From Clostridia bacterium (GTDB lineage: Bacteria; Bacillota; Clostridia; Christensenellales; Aristaeellaceae): 38,517 nucleotides of DNA. The notes below the pieces were generated by a model that was not told the DNA's origin, did no database searches, and worked only from the letters and a program-made list of their open reading frames with translations. The stretch spans positions 1-38,517 of the forward strand of contig JAFTPN010000062.1 of NCBI GenBank assembly GCA_017463245.1, read 5' to 3'. Of the stretch, positions 28,341-37,230 are shown one piece after another. The translations under genes were made by a program, and so were the position numbers. Numbering within the stretch: position 1 is the stretch's first letter; each line of letters starts with the position of its first letter.

Positions 28341-28964
28341 TCATGCCTCGGTCACATAGGGGGTCAAGTCGTCCATGATGGCCCGATAGCCCTCCTCCTT
28401 GATGTGCATACCCTCAATGGTATACTCCGCCTTCAGCCTGCCCTGCTCGTCCTTCAGGGCGCGGTTCACGTCGATGTACCGCTGGCCGTGCTTGCAAGCC
28501 AGCTGCTCCACCAGCGTATTGGCGGCGTTGATCTTCTCGTTGGTGCGGATCAGCAGGCAAGGCTTCATGAAGTCCTCCGCCGCATCGTAATTGATGGGAT
28601 AGTAGGCCATCATGTAGATCTCAACGCCCGGCACCTTCTGCTCGATGGTGGTGATGATCTCGTCATACCGCTCCATCAGCTCTTCCAGGGAAATGCTGGC
28701 GTTGCTCAGATCGTTGGTGCCGATGTTGATGAACACCCGCCGGGGCTGGAGATCAGTCACGCACACGTCAAGATTGTCAAGCAATTCCTGCGTCACATAG
28801 CCGCCAATGCCCCGGTTGTACACCGTCACATCCACGCCGCGCTCCCGCAAGAGCTTCGCCACCGGGAACTGCTCCATCAGCGAGGAACCGGCAAACACGA
28901 TTTGACCCCTCTGTGCATCCTTGTTCGCTTCCCGGTAACGTTCCAGCTTTTCAGCCTTGTCCAT
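28341..28964 (-). CDS. SGNH/GDSL-type hydrolase
   Basis: This is a predicted intracellular esterase/lipase-like hydrolase, 207 residues and without a signal peptide. The nucleophile block is IVFAGSSLMEQFP (Ser27 or Ser28), followed by NRGIGGYVTQELLDNL, the oxyanion block INIGTNDLSN (about 95-104) and the terminal Asp/His pair around YTIEGMHIKEEGY. This arrangement is the platelet-activating-factor acetylhydrolase-like subgroup. The substrate is unknown. It begins behind GAGG, 4 bases after the upstream methyltransferase stop, and precedes rsmH by 16 bases. Confidence 0.86.
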   Translation of the reverse strand: MDKAEKLERYREANKDAQRGQIVFAGSSLMEQFPVAKLLRERGVDVTVYNRGIGGYVTQELLDNLDVCVTDLQPRRVFINIGTNDLSNASISLEELMERYDEIITTIEQKVPGVEIYMMAYYPINYDAAEDFMKPCLLIRTNEKINAANTLVEQLACKHGQRYIDVNRALKDEQGRLKAEYTIEGMHIKEEGYRAIMDDLTPYVTEA

Positions 28965-28968
28965 GGTT

Positions 28969-29649
28969 TCAGCCTCGCTTTCTCAAAAGCAGATGATGGA
29001 AAAACGCAATCGCCTGATACTCCGGCACCGTGGACACGCGATGCTCCAGCGCCAGCATCTTCTCCTGCCATTCGGGATCGGTGTGGCACTCCTGCTTCTG
29101 CTGCAGATCCCAGAAGGTGCGGGCACCCCACAGGTTTTGCAGCTCCATGTCCGGCAGAGCGCGCAGGGCGTCCTCATCCGTATAATAGCGGATATCCCCA
29201 AACTTGGAGGTGGTGCCGTTGCCGCCGGAGAGCAGCGTGTTGGCCATGTCGAAGTCATTGAGCAGCACGGCCATCTGCATCACCCGGCCGGGGCGGTTAT
29301 GCTTCACCAGCGAAAGCAGCCCGCCGGGCTTCACCACACGAGCCAGCTCCCGCAGATATGCTTCCTTCTCGTCCACGTATTCCAGCACATTGTGGCACAG
29401 CACCAGGTCAAAGGAGGCATCCTCCATGGCATGCACCAGCTCAATGCCGCCCTGCAGCTGCGTATAATTGCCCACGATGCGTTGGCTCAGCATCTCGTCC
29501 CAGGGTTCCACCGCCGTCACATCATTTCGCGCTGCAAGATGCGCCGCCGTTTCTCCCGCGCCGCTGCCAAAGTCCAGCACCTTCATGCCCTGCACAAAGT
29601 CCAGCTGCTTCCACAGCATCTGCTTGATCAAGTAGTCCCACGTGTTCAT
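28969..29649 (-). CDS. Class I SAM-dependent methyltransferase
   Basis: This is a predicted small-molecule or tRNA-type methyltransferase, 226 residues. The Rossmann motif I is VLDFGSGAGETAAHLA (about 24-39), the acidic ribose contact is the Glu in VTAVEPWDEML, motif IV is FDLVLCHNVLEYV and motif VI is VVKPGGLLSLVKHN. The layout resembles SmtA/CmoM-like enzymes, but the substrate cannot be assigned. Its ribosome binding site GGAGG is formed by the last codons of folC, and the folC stop is just 1 base before its start region, so coupling is likely. Confidence 0.86.
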   Translation of the reverse strand: MNTWDYLIKQMLWKQLDFVQGMKVLDFGSGAGETAAHLAARNDVTAVEPWDEMLSQRIVGNYTQLQGGIELVHAMEDASFDLVLCHNVLEYVDEKEAYLRELARVVKPGGLLSLVKHNRPGRVMQMAVLLNDFDMANTLLSGGNGTTSKFGDIRYYTDEDALRALPDMELQNLWGARTFWDLQQKQECHTDPEWQEKMLALEHRVSTVPEYQAIAFFHHLLLRKRG

Positions 29650-29650
29650 G

Positions 29651-30928
29651 TTACCTCCACGGCAGCCCCAGCACCGTGCGCAGTCCGCCCGCGAAATACA
29701 GCGAACCCGCTGCGATCACAATGCCTTCATCCCCCGCCAGCACCTGCGCCTTGGCAAGGCCTTCCTCCAGCGAGTCCGCCGCCTGGGCGCAGCCGCCCAC
29801 AGCGTTCAGCCGCTGCGCCAGCTCCTGCGCCAGCATGGCACGGGGATTGTCCGGCGTCACGGTCACGATGCACTCCCCCAGCGAGGCCAGCATCCCCAGC
29901 ATTTCCGGCTGAAGCTTGTCCTCCAGCACACCGGTAAGCAGCACCCGCTTCTCCTGGGGCAGATAAGTCTGTACATAGTCCCGCAGCGCCGCAATGCCCT
30001 GGGGATTGTGCGCTCCGTCGATGAGCACATTCCCGCACCATTCCAGGCGGGCAGGCCAGCGGGTGGCGGCTATGCCAGCATACACCGCTTCATCCGGGAT
30101 GTTCCACCCCTGCTTGCGCAGCTCTTCCACCATAGCCAGCACCGTCATGGCGTTGGTCAGCTGGTGCGCACCGGGCAGCGGAATGCGCACATTCTTCCAT
30201 TCATTTTCCAGCCGATAGGACGCAGCAGAGCCATGGGCATCGGACTGCGTCTCCGCCAGCATATCACGCCGCAGCTGGCGCAGGGGTGCCTGCATTTCCG
30301 CAGCTTTGGCAGCGAACACCGCCGCCACTTCATCCTCTGCCGGATGGCACACCACCGGCACGCCCCGCTTGATGATCCCCGCCTTTTCCCCAGCAATTTC
30401 TGCCAGAGAATTGCCCAGGAAGTTCATGTGATCCATGCCAATGGCGGTAATGCCGCACAGGCAGGGCTGCACCACGTTGGTGGGGTCGAGCCGACCACCC
30501 AGACCCACCTCGATGATGGCCACATCCGCCTTCTCGCCCTCGAAAACCGAGAGCGCCAGCGCCGTACCCATCTCGAAGGGCGTCACCTGCACGTCCTGCT
30601 TTTCCAGCTCCCGGGATACCGCCACCAGCGGCTCGCCGTATTTCACAAGCAGGTCATCAGTAAGGGGCAAGCCGTCCAGCCGGATGCGTTCCTGGTACAT
30701 CTGCAAAAAGGGCGAGGTATACAACCCCGTCCTGTAACCCGCAGCACGCAGGATGCTTTCCAGCATGGCGCAGGTGCTGCCCTTGCCGTTGGTGCCAGCC
30801 ACGTGAATGACTGGCACCCGGCTTTCGGGGCAGAGCTGCTCCAGCAGCAGCTGCATATTGCGCAGGCCATGCTTGCTCCCCTTGGCGTAGGAGCCGTGGA
30901 TGGCCTCGATCACTTGTTCAGCGTTCAT
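29651..30928 (-). CDS. folC: Bifunctional folylpolyglutamate/dihydrofolate synthase
   Basis: FolC adds glutamate to dihydropteroate and to folates, retaining them in the cell. The 425-residue Mur-ligase-fold protein shows VIHVAGTNGKGSTCAML (ATP P-loop, about 40-56), the YTSPFLQMYQERIRL omega region, VEVGLGGRLDPTNVV, GAHQLTNAMTVLA and the C-terminal WCGNVLIDGAHNPQG. Length is normal. It starts at an ATG overlapping the valS stop by one base (TAATG), the usual Firmicute valS-folC arrangement. Whether both activities are present cannot be told from sequence. Confidence 0.94.
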   Translation of the reverse strand: MNAEQVIEAIHGSYAKGSKHGLRNMQLLLEQLCPESRVPVIHVAGTNGKGSTCAMLESILRAAGYRTGLYTSPFLQMYQERIRLDGLPLTDDLLVKYGEPLVAVSRELEKQDVQVTPFEMGTALALSVFEGEKADVAIIEVGLGGRLDPTNVVQPCLCGITAIGMDHMNFLGNSLAEIAGEKAGIIKRGVPVVCHPAEDEVAAVFAAKAAEMQAPLRQLRRDMLAETQSDAHGSAASYRLENEWKNVRIPLPGAHQLTNAMTVLAMVEELRKQGWNIPDEAVYAGIAATRWPARLEWCGNVLIDGAHNPQGIAALRDYVQTYLPQEKRVLLTGVLEDKLQPEMLGMLASLGECIVTVTPDNPRAMLAQELAQRLNAVGGCAQAADSLEEGLAKAQVLAGDEGIVIAAGSLYFAGGLRTVLGLPWR

Positions 30929-33645
30929 TACAGCATTTCCTTCAGCTCGGCAATGCGCTTCTCCAGCGCTTCCACCTTCACCTGATTGGCGGCCAGCTTA
31001 TCCTTCTCCTGCTGCACCAGAGCGGCGGGAGCCTTGCTGACAAAGCCAGCATTGTTCAATTTGCCTTCGGCGCGGGCGATCTCCTTGCGGAGGTTGTCCA
31101 GCTCCTTGTTCAGGCGGGCGATCTCCTTCTCAAAGTCCACCAGGTCGCCCAGGGGAATGAACAGCTCGCCCGTGGCGGTCACAGCAGACACCGTCTTTTC
31201 GGTGATGCTGTTGCGGTCGGCGATCACTTCACTCTCGGAGGCGCCAGCCAGGCGGCGGAAGTAGATGTCCGCGCCCTTGAGGGTCTCCGTCCAGCCTTCG
31301 CCAGCCACCAGCATCAGGCGGGTACGCTTGCTGGGCGCCACGTTCATCTCGGCACGCAGGTTGCGGATGGTACGGATCACCTCCATGATGCCTTCCATCT
31401 TGGCTTCATCGGCCTGGAAGTCGTACTCTTCCTTGGCGATGGGCCAGGACTTGAGCATCAGGAAGCCTTCTGCGCCAGGCAGATACTTATACACCTGCTC
31501 CGTCAGGAAGGGCATGAAGGGATGCAGCAGCTTCAGCAGGCCTTCCAGCACGTAGAGCAGCACGGCCTTGGCGGCAGTCTTGCTCTCGCCGTCCTCGCCC
31601 AGCAGGCGGGACTTGGCCAGCTCGATGTACCAGTCGCAGAACTCGCTCCAGGCGAAGTCGTAGATGCGGGTAGCAGAGAGGCCGAAGTCGCCCTCCTCGT
31701 TGTGGATGGAGATATCCCGCACCGCATCCTGGAAGCGGGTCAGGATCCACTTGTCCGCCAGCTCGATCTTGCTAAGGTCGATCTCCTCGCGGCTGTCCAC
31801 GTTCATCAGCACGAAGCGGGAAGCGTTCCAGATCTTGTTGGCAAAGTTGCGGGCGGATTCCACCTTGTCCTTGGAGTAGCGGGTGTCGTTGCCAGGGCTC
31901 ACGCCCATCAGCAGGGAGAAGCGCAGGGCGTCCGCGCCGTATTCCTCAATGACCTCCAGGGGATCCACGCCGTTGCCCAGGGACTTGGACATCTTGCGGC
32001 CCAGCTCGTCGCGCACCAGGCCGTGGATCAGCACGGTCTTGAAGGGCGTCACGTCCATCTCTTCCACGCCCATGGTGATCATGCGGCTCACCCAGAAGGT
32101 GATGATGTCATAGCCGGTCACCAGCACGTCGGTGGGATAGAAATACTTCAGGTCTTCGGTCTGCTCCGGCCAGCCCAGCGTGGAGAAGGGCCACAGGGCA
32201 GAAGAGAACCAGGTGTCCAGCACGTCCTCATCCTGATGGATATTCTTGCTGCCGCACTTGGAGCAGCAGCAGGGATCCTCACGCAGCACCATCATTTCGC
32301 CGCAGTCCTCGCAATACCACACGGGGATGCGGTGGCCCCACCACAGCTGGCGGGAAATGCACCAATCGCGGATGTTGGTCATCCAGTTCATGTACTGCTT
32401 GGAGAAGCGATCCGGCACAAACTGGGTGCGGCCGGAGGTCACCGCCTCAATGGCGGGCTTGGCCAGGGGCTTCATGTCCACGAACCACTGCTTGGACACC
32501 ATGGGCTCGATCACGGTCTTGGAGTGGCGGTAGCACACGCCCACCTCATGCTTGATGGGCTCGATGCTCTTGAGCAGACCCAGCTCCTCCAGGTCGGCCA
32601 CGATGGCCTTGCGGGCATCGGCGGTGGTCATGCCGGCATACTTGCCGCAGTCCAGCACGATGGGCTCGTTCTTGCTGGCCTTGCCGGAGGCAAACAGCTC
32701 GTCGTTCTCGGCCTTGTCCTTGGCGCCGGTCATGTAGCCATCGTAGGTGAACACGCGCACGATGGGCAGATCATGGCGCTGACCCACCTCGTAGTCGTTG
32801 GGGTCGTGGGCGGGGGTAATCTTCACCACGCCGGTGCCCTTCTCCATGTCGGCGTGCTCGTCGCAGACGATGGGAATTTCCTTGTTGATCAGGGGCAGGA
32901 TCACGTGGCAGCCATGCAGGTGGGCATAGCGCTCATCCTTGGGGTTGATGGCCACGGCGGTATCGCCCAGCATGGTCTCGGGACGGGTGGTGGCCAGCTC
33001 CAGCATTTCGCCGGTCTCCTTCACAGGATACAGCAGGTGCCAGAAGTTGCCGTCCATCTCCTTGTGCTCCACTTCCGCATCGGAAATGGCGGACTGGCAG
33101 TCAGGACACCAGTTCACCAGGCGGTTGCCGCGGTAGATGAGTCCCTTCTCATACAGGCGGCAGAAGGTCTCGCGCACGGCCTTGGAGCAGCCCTCGTCCA
33201 TGGTAAAGCGCTCGCGGCTCCAGTCGCAGCTCACGCCCATGCGGCGCTGCTGATGCACAATGCGTCCGCCGTACTCTTCCTTCCATTGCCAGGCACGCTT
33301 CAGGAAGCCTTCGCGGCCCAGGCTGTCCTTGGTCAGGCCTTCCTTGGCCATGGCCTCCACGATCTTCACCTCGGTAGCGATGGCCGCGTGGTCGGTGCCG
33401 GGCAGCCACAGGGTGGGATCACCCTTCATGCGGTGATAGCGGATGGCAGCATCCTGCAGGGTGCAGTCCATGGCATGACCCATGTGCAATTGGCCGGTGA
33501 TGTTGGGCGGAGGCATCACGATGGTGAAGGGCTTCTTGCCTTCCTCACGGTGAGCAATGAAAGCGCCAGCGCCCTCCCACTCCTTGTAAATATCGCCTTC
33601 AATGGCTTGCGGGTTAAATTTCGTTTCCATTTCCTGAGCGTTCAT
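30928..33645 (-). CDS. valS: Valyl-tRNA synthetase
   Basis: ValS charges tRNA-Val. The 905-residue class I enzyme has HMGH (54-57) in PPPNITGQLHMGHAMD, and the editing domain (LATTRPETMLGDTAVA, KITPAHDPNDYEVG). It also has a zinc knuckle (YCEDCG and CSKCG, about 447-470), the DVLDTWFSSALWPFST block, and the KMSKS loop in GRKMSKSLGNGVDP. An anticodon-binding domain and a C-terminal coiled-coil arm (from about residue 840) follow. It starts at an ATG after AAAGGAG. Control is probably by the valine T-box upstream, across two small membrane genes. Confidence 0.97.
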   Translation of the reverse strand: MNAQEMETKFNPQAIEGDIYKEWEGAGAFIAHREEGKKPFTIVMPPPNITGQLHMGHAMDCTLQDAAIRYHRMKGDPTLWLPGTDHAAIATEVKIVEAMAKEGLTKDSLGREGFLKRAWQWKEEYGGRIVHQQRRMGVSCDWSRERFTMDEGCSKAVRETFCRLYEKGLIYRGNRLVNWCPDCQSAISDAEVEHKEMDGNFWHLLYPVKETGEMLELATTRPETMLGDTAVAINPKDERYAHLHGCHVILPLINKEIPIVCDEHADMEKGTGVVKITPAHDPNDYEVGQRHDLPIVRVFTYDGYMTGAKDKAENDELFASGKASKNEPIVLDCGKYAGMTTADARKAIVADLEELGLLKSIEPIKHEVGVCYRHSKTVIEPMVSKQWFVDMKPLAKPAIEAVTSGRTQFVPDRFSKQYMNWMTNIRDWCISRQLWWGHRIPVWYCEDCGEMMVLREDPCCCSKCGSKNIHQDEDVLDTWFSSALWPFSTLGWPEQTEDLKYFYPTDVLVTGYDIITFWVSRMITMGVEEMDVTPFKTVLIHGLVRDELGRKMSKSLGNGVDPLEVIEEYGADALRFSLLMGVSPGNDTRYSKDKVESARNFANKIWNASRFVLMNVDSREEIDLSKIELADKWILTRFQDAVRDISIHNEEGDFGLSATRIYDFAWSEFCDWYIELAKSRLLGEDGESKTAAKAVLLYVLEGLLKLLHPFMPFLTEQVYKYLPGAEGFLMLKSWPIAKEEYDFQADEAKMEGIMEVIRTIRNLRAEMNVAPSKRTRLMLVAGEGWTETLKGADIYFRRLAGASESEVIADRNSITEKTVSAVTATGELFIPLGDLVDFEKEIARLNKELDNLRKEIARAEGKLNNAGFVSKAPAALVQQEKDKLAANQVKVEALEKRIAELKEML

Positions 33646-33657
33646 GTTCTCTCTCCT

Positions 33658-33873
33658 TTATCCAATAACGTCCAGCAGGATCAGCGCGCCTGCGAACGCG
33701 ATGAGACCTCCTGCGGTTTTGATGATGAAGTTGATGTTCTCCTTTTTCTCCGCATTGCATTTTTCAGCAATCTTCTCGGAGATGAACACCGCGACAGCTC
33801 CTGCAATGAGCAGGATCAGTCCGGGGAGATTCAGCCTGGACGCCACCTTTTCAATGTAGGGCAATCGGATCAC
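33658..33873 (-). CDS. Small two-helix membrane protein, function unknown
   Basis: A 71-residue protein of no family I recognise. It has two predicted transmembrane helices, about residues 16-32 (LPGLILLIAGAVAVFIS) and 49-70 (INFIIKTAGGLIAFAGALILL). A short charged loop rich in Lys and Glu (EKIAEKCNAEKKE) lies between them. The start overlaps the stop of the preceding small gene by 4 bases (GTGA/ATGA type), and the stop lies 12 bases before the valS start, so all three are likely one transcript. The codon pattern fits a real gene and no competing frame explains the stretch. Confidence 0.7.
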   Translation of the reverse strand: MIRLPYIEKVASRLNLPGLILLIAGAVAVFISEKIAEKCNAEKKENINFIIKTAGGLIAFAGALILLDVIG

Positions 33874-34097
33874 CTCCTTGTTATCAGAGCAATGAAAAGC
33901 ACAACCGCCGCAAGCACCATAGTGGTTACTGCGACGATCCGCACCGTCTCCGCAGCACTTTCATGTCCACGTTCTTTCAATCTTGGTACGATAAAGCCCA
34001 ATATGCTCCACGCAGCAACCAGGATCAGGTAACCCGCGATCTCCGCAGTCCCTTTAAAATTCTGGCTGATTGTACCTTTCAAATCAGGACGTGCCAT
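33870..34097 (-). CDS. Small two-helix membrane protein, function unknown
   Basis: A 74-residue protein that I do not recognise. After a polar N-terminus (MARPDLKGTISQNFKGT) it has two predicted transmembrane helices, about residues 21-36 (GYLILVAAWSILGFIV) and 51-71 (IVAVTTMVLAAVVLFIALI), separated by a charged loop (PRLKERGHESAAETVR). The ATG at 34097 lies 4 bases after GGAGG. The frame extends upstream, but that part runs through the T-box terminator and is not coding. It is the first gene after the valine T-box, so valine starvation should induce it. Confidence 0.7.
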   Translation of the reverse strand: MARPDLKGTISQNFKGTAEIAGYLILVAAWSILGFIVPRLKERGHESAAETVRIVAVTTMVLAAVVLFIALITRR

Positions 34098-34160
34098 TCT
34101 GCCTCCAAATCCCAAAGCAGTTTCATCCGGCGGGCAGCTCCCGCGAGCATACTGTCTGAA

Positions 34161-34475
34161 AACAAAAAGCAGTTCCATCCGAAAGGACGGAACTGCTCCG
34201 TGGTACCACCTTGCTTTGCAAACGGCCGCCAGTAGCGACAGCCATATCCGACACACGCGTTGGTGACCATTGTAGGCCCACGCGATTGGAACAATGCTGC
34301 ATACTGACGTAGTTTACCTCACGCGCGCTTTAACGGGCGCACCCGCACCAAACTAAGGCATGCCAAAGCACACGTTCATCCGGCGCTCTGTGGAAGCGAC
34401 CTTCCCATGCCGCCTGCCGGAGCGGTCTTTCAGCCGATGAACCGCTCTCTCTTTGCTGTGCGCACAAGGTACTCC
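34161..34475 (-). promoter_or_regulatory. T-box leader (valine) with terminator
   Basis: On the minus strand a Stem I hairpin with arms GAGCGGT/ACCGCTC (34447-34420) is followed by a possible specifier GTC (34400-34398). The T-box AAGGTGGTACCACGG lies at 34212-34198. The terminator stem is GCAGTTCCGTCC with GGATGGAACTGC (34195-34169), followed by T residues. The downstream genes end in valS, which fits a Val codon at the specifier. No clear promoter was seen between this leader and rpmF, so readthrough from rpmF is possible. Confidence 0.88.
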
Positions 34476-34512
34476 TCTTCCGTTTGCGAGACTTATGTGG
34501 GATTCAGGCTGA

Positions 34513-34704
34513 TCAGGCGTTCTGAGCCTCGTCCTTCACGACGACCTGAGTTCCCTTGTAGTAACCGCAATGCTTGCACACGCGGTGGGCCAGCTTCATC
34601 TGATGGCACTGGGGGCATTCAACGATGCCGGGCAGGCTCAGCTTCCAGTTAGCCTGGCGGCTGTGCTTGCGAGCCTTGGAGATCTTTCCCTTAGGAGTAG
34701 CCAT
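34513..34704 (-). CDS. rpmF: 50S ribosomal protein L32
   Basis: Ribosomal protein L32 of the large subunit, 63 residues. The N-terminus MATPKGKISKARKHSRQANW is typical. It is the zinc-binding (C+) form: CPQC at about 30-33 and CKHC at about 43-46 supply four cysteines. It lies directly downstream of the DUF177 gene with an AGGAGG site, the usual pairing in bacteria, and is the last gene before the valine T-box. Confidence 0.97.
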   Translation of the reverse strand: MATPKGKISKARKHSRQANWKLSLPGIVECPQCHQMKLAHRVCKHCGYYKGTQVVVKDEAQNA

Positions 34705-34707
34705 TGT

Positions 34708-35214
34708 TTACACCTCCTCATCCTTTGTCAGCAACTGCTGCAATGCCGCAAAAGGATGCTGACCGGGCAGTTCCTTCTGGCATGAGTTATAATCACTATC
34801 CACAGCGATGGTTTCGCCCAGGCCAGCGCAATCCTCTTTGCAAAGGAAGCGGATGGGCAGGGACATCACCGCATAGGACATGGCCAGCTTGTCAAACTCG
34901 ACCTGATAACCTTCGTAGGAGAAGATTTCATCGTCGTTCGGGTCGCCGCCGCGCACGAAGGTCTCGTGGAAGGGCGCCTCGATGTCGAAGCTTGCGGGCT
35001 CCAGACAATTTGCGCATTGAGCATGAGCGACTGTGGTGAGCTTGCCGTCCACCGTCACACCGCCATCATCGTCCGTAAAGAACGCGCCCTGCAGCACCGC
35101 CGTATCGAATGTAACGGTTTCGCCGCCGATGTCCACAGGAGCAATGGCCTGCTCGCCATGGAACGCGTATTCCTGGCCGGGGTTGTGCAACGCATCGGAT
35201 ACGTTAAGCTTCAT
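34708..35214 (-). CDS. DUF177/YceD family protein
   Basis: A conserved bacterial protein usually encoded beside rpmF and thought to act in 23S rRNA or large-subunit maturation. The product is 168 residues. The family's zinc-like motif is visible as AQCANCLEP (about 66-74) with a second Cys pair in LCKEDCAGLG near residue 125. The C-terminus matches the DPRFAAL-type ending (HPFAALQQLL). The start at 35214 lies behind GAGGTG; the ATG at 35238 is less likely. The promoter at 35244-35272 drives this gene and rpmF. Confidence 0.88.
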   Translation of the reverse strand: MKLNVSDALHNPGQEYAFHGEQAIAPVDIGGETVTFDTAVLQGAFFTDDDGGVTVDGKLTTVAHAQCANCLEPASFDIEAPFHETFVRGGDPNDDEIFSYEGYQVEFDKLAMSYAVMSLPIRFLCKEDCAGLGETIAVDSDYNSCQKELPGQHPFAALQQLLTKDEEV

Positions 35215-35243
35215 CGACATCACCTCAAATGTGACCATTGCTT

Positions 35244-35272
35244 ATTATAGAAAATTTCCTGCCGTTTGTCAA
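35244..35272 (-). promoter_or_regulatory. Promoter of the DUF177-rpmF operon
   Basis: On the minus strand a perfect TTGACA (35272-35267), 17 bp, and a perfect TATAAT (35249-35244). This is the best consensus promoter in the window, as expected for a ribosomal protein operon. Confidence 0.88.
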
Positions 35273-35302
35273 CAGGAATTTCTATGGAAAATCAGGCAAA
35301 AA

Positions 35303-35339
35303 TGCGGCCAGAGGAGGAGTATCCCCCTCCCCTGGCGCA
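35303..35339 (-). terminator. Terminator after ackA
   Basis: On the minus strand TGCG-CCAG-GGAGG pairs with CCTCC-CTGG-CGCA (small bulges) across 35339-35303, followed by TTTTT. It lies 7 bases after the ackA stop and separates it from the DUF177 promoter. Confidence 0.75.
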
Positions 35340-35345
35340 TCGGAA

Positions 35346-36551
35346 TTACTTGCTCACCAGCTCCAGGGTGTCGCGGGCGATCATGATCTCCTCGTTGGTG
35401 GGGATAACCAGGATCTTGACCTTGGAATCATCGGTGGAAACGATGCACTCGGTGGCCTTGCCGTCAGCGCAGGCAGCGTTCTTGGCAATGTCCAGCTTGG
35501 CGCCCAGGTACTCGAAGTTAGCCATCACGCGCTCGCGCAGCTTGCCGTTGTTTTCGCCAATGCCGGCGGTGAACACGATCATGTCCACACCGCCCATGGC
35601 AGCGGCATAGGAGCCAATGTACTTCTGGATGCCGTACACCAGCATCTGACGAGCCAGCTCGGCGTTTTCGTCGCCAGCATCGGCAGCGGCGTCCACGTCG
35701 CGCATGTCGGAGGAAGTGCCGCTGATGCCCAGCAGGCCGGACTTCTTGTTCATCATGTCCAGCACCTGGTCGGGAGTCATGCCCTCGTTGTTGGCGATGA
35801 ACTGCACCACAGCGGGGTCGCAGCTGCCGCAGCGGGTACCCATCAGCAGACCCTCAAGAGGAGTCAGACCCATGGAGGTATCCACGCACTTGCCGTCCAC
35901 GCAGGCGCTCAGGGAAGAGCCGTTGCCCAGGTGGCAGATGATGATCTTGGTGCCTTCCTGGGGAATGCCCAGGTACTCGCACACGCGCTTGCTCACATAA
36001 CGATGAGAGGTGCCGTGGAAGCCATAGCGGCGCACGCCCAGCTCATCGTGATACTTCTTCGGCACGCCATACATATAGGCCTTGGCGGGCATGGTCTGGT
36101 GGAAAGCGGTGTCGAACACGGCGATCTGGGGCGTGGTGGGCATGACCTTCTCGCAGGCCTCGATGCCCATCAGGTTGGCAGGGTTGTGCAGGGGGCCCAG
36201 GGGGATGCACTTGCGGATGGCAGCCTTCACCTCGTCGTTGATGACAACGGACTCGGAGAACTCGGTGCCGCCGTGCAGCACGCGGTGACCCACAGCGCCG
36301 ATCTCGTCCACGGACTTGATCACACCCATGGTCTCGTCCTGCAGGGTGGCCAGCACCAGCTGGGTGGCCTCCACGTGATCCTTGATGGGCTGCTTGATCT
36401 CGTACTTATCCTTGCCCTTGGTGTGCTTGAGCTGGCTGCCCTCGATGTTGATGCGTTCCACAACACCCTTGGCCAGCACCTGCTCGCCTTCCATATCGAT
36501 GACCTGATACTTCAGGGAGGAAGAACCCGCGTTGACAATCAGAATCTTCAT
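35346..36551 (-). CDS. ackA: Acetate kinase
   Basis: AckA transfers phosphate between acetyl phosphate and ADP, giving ATP and acetate at the end of fermentation. The 401-residue protein shows the N-terminal phosphate-binding NAGSSSLKYQVID, VGHRVLHGG, the FHGTSHRYV block (about residue 180), CHLGNGSSL, GTRCGSCDP and FTAGIGENN. The ATG follows AAAGGAG. It is downstream of pduL in the same operon, so together they convert acetyl-CoA to acetate. Confidence 0.97.
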   Translation of the reverse strand: MKILIVNAGSSSLKYQVIDMEGEQVLAKGVVERINIEGSQLKHTKGKDKYEIKQPIKDHVEATQLVLATLQDETMGVIKSVDEIGAVGHRVLHGGTEFSESVVINDEVKAAIRKCIPLGPLHNPANLMGIEACEKVMPTTPQIAVFDTAFHQTMPAKAYMYGVPKKYHDELGVRRYGFHGTSHRYVSKRVCEYLGIPQEGTKIIICHLGNGSSLSACVDGKCVDTSMGLTPLEGLLMGTRCGSCDPAVVQFIANNEGMTPDQVLDMMNKKSGLLGISGTSSDMRDVDAAADAGDENAELARQMLVYGIQKYIGSYAAAMGGVDMIVFTAGIGENNGKLRERVMANFEYLGAKLDIAKNAACADGKATECIVSTDDSKVKILVIPTNEEIMIARDTLELVSK

Positions 36552-36587
36552 TGGTCTGAACTCCTTTATTCTTATAGCGCTGCCGAC

Positions 36588-37160
36588 TTATTTGACGATC
36601 TCGCCCATGGTGTCGCGGCCGCAGCAGGCAGCGTTGCTCTCATCGGTGTCGATGTGCATGGCCAGGGCATAGCTGTCGCTGACGCGAACCACCACGTCGC
36701 CAAAGATCAGGGCGCGGCCGTCGGTGTCGATCTTCACGGACACAACGTCCTTGTCCTTCACGTCCAGCTCGGCAGCATCGGCGCAGGTCATGTGGATGTG
36801 ACGCTTGGCAGCGATCACGCCCTCGGAGATCTCCACCTCGCCGCAGGGGCCGACCAGCTTGCAGGCGCCGGTGCCGGCGATGTCGCCAGACTCACGGATG
36901 GGGGCGCTCACGCCGATGGAACGGGCGTCGGTCAGGGAAATCTCCACCTGGGTGGCATTGCGGCAGGGGCCCAGGATGCTCACGCCGGAGAGGGTCTTCT
37001 TGGGGCCAACCACGTCCACGCGCTCTTCGCAAGCGTACTGGCCGGGCTGGGACAGCATCTTCTTGACCTTCAATTCATAGCCCTTGCCGAACAGGGTCTC
37101 CAGATCCTGCTGGGACACATGCACGTGACGGGCGGAGGTTTCAACGATAAACTTCTTCAT
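36588..37160 (-). CDS. pduL: Phosphate acyltransferase PduL
   Basis: PduL converts acetyl-CoA (or propionyl-CoA) and phosphate to the acyl phosphate, replacing the unrelated Pta enzyme. The 190-residue protein has the two beta-barrel domains with metal-binding histidines in SARHVHVSQ (about 9-17) and AKRHIHMTCADA (about 117-128). The conserved CRNATQVEIS and MHIDTDESNAA stretches are also present. There is no N-terminal encapsulation extension, so it is a cytosolic, non-microcompartment form. It is paired with ackA, 36 bases downstream. Confidence 0.95.
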   Translation of the reverse strand: MKKFIVETSARHVHVSQQDLETLFGKGYELKVKKMLSQPGQYACEERVDVVGPKKTLSGVSILGPCRNATQVEISLTDARSIGVSAPIRESGDIAGTGACKLVGPCGEVEISEGVIAAKRHIHMTCADAAELDVKDKDVVSVKIDTDGRALIFGDVVVRVSDSYALAMHIDTDESNAACCGRDTMGEIVK

Positions 37161-37197
37161 GACAAAAATCCTTCCTTTCCTTTGGTAGGCTTCTATT

Positions 37198-37225
37198 ATT
37201 ATACCATCTTTCTCCCATTTGTAAA
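37198..37225 (-). promoter_or_regulatory. Promoter of pduL-ackA
   Basis: On the minus strand TTTACA (37225-37220), 16 bp, TATAAT (37203-37198). It is divergent from the tmcAL promoter, with the inverted repeat at 37255-37352 between them. Confidence 0.75.
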
Positions 37226-37230
37226 GGGAA

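Noticed and set aside
31522-34032. A long plus-strand open frame opposite valS
   Set aside because: It has the same composition bias as other antisense shadows, and it crosses the two small membrane genes and the valS start region without any domain or ribosome binding site.
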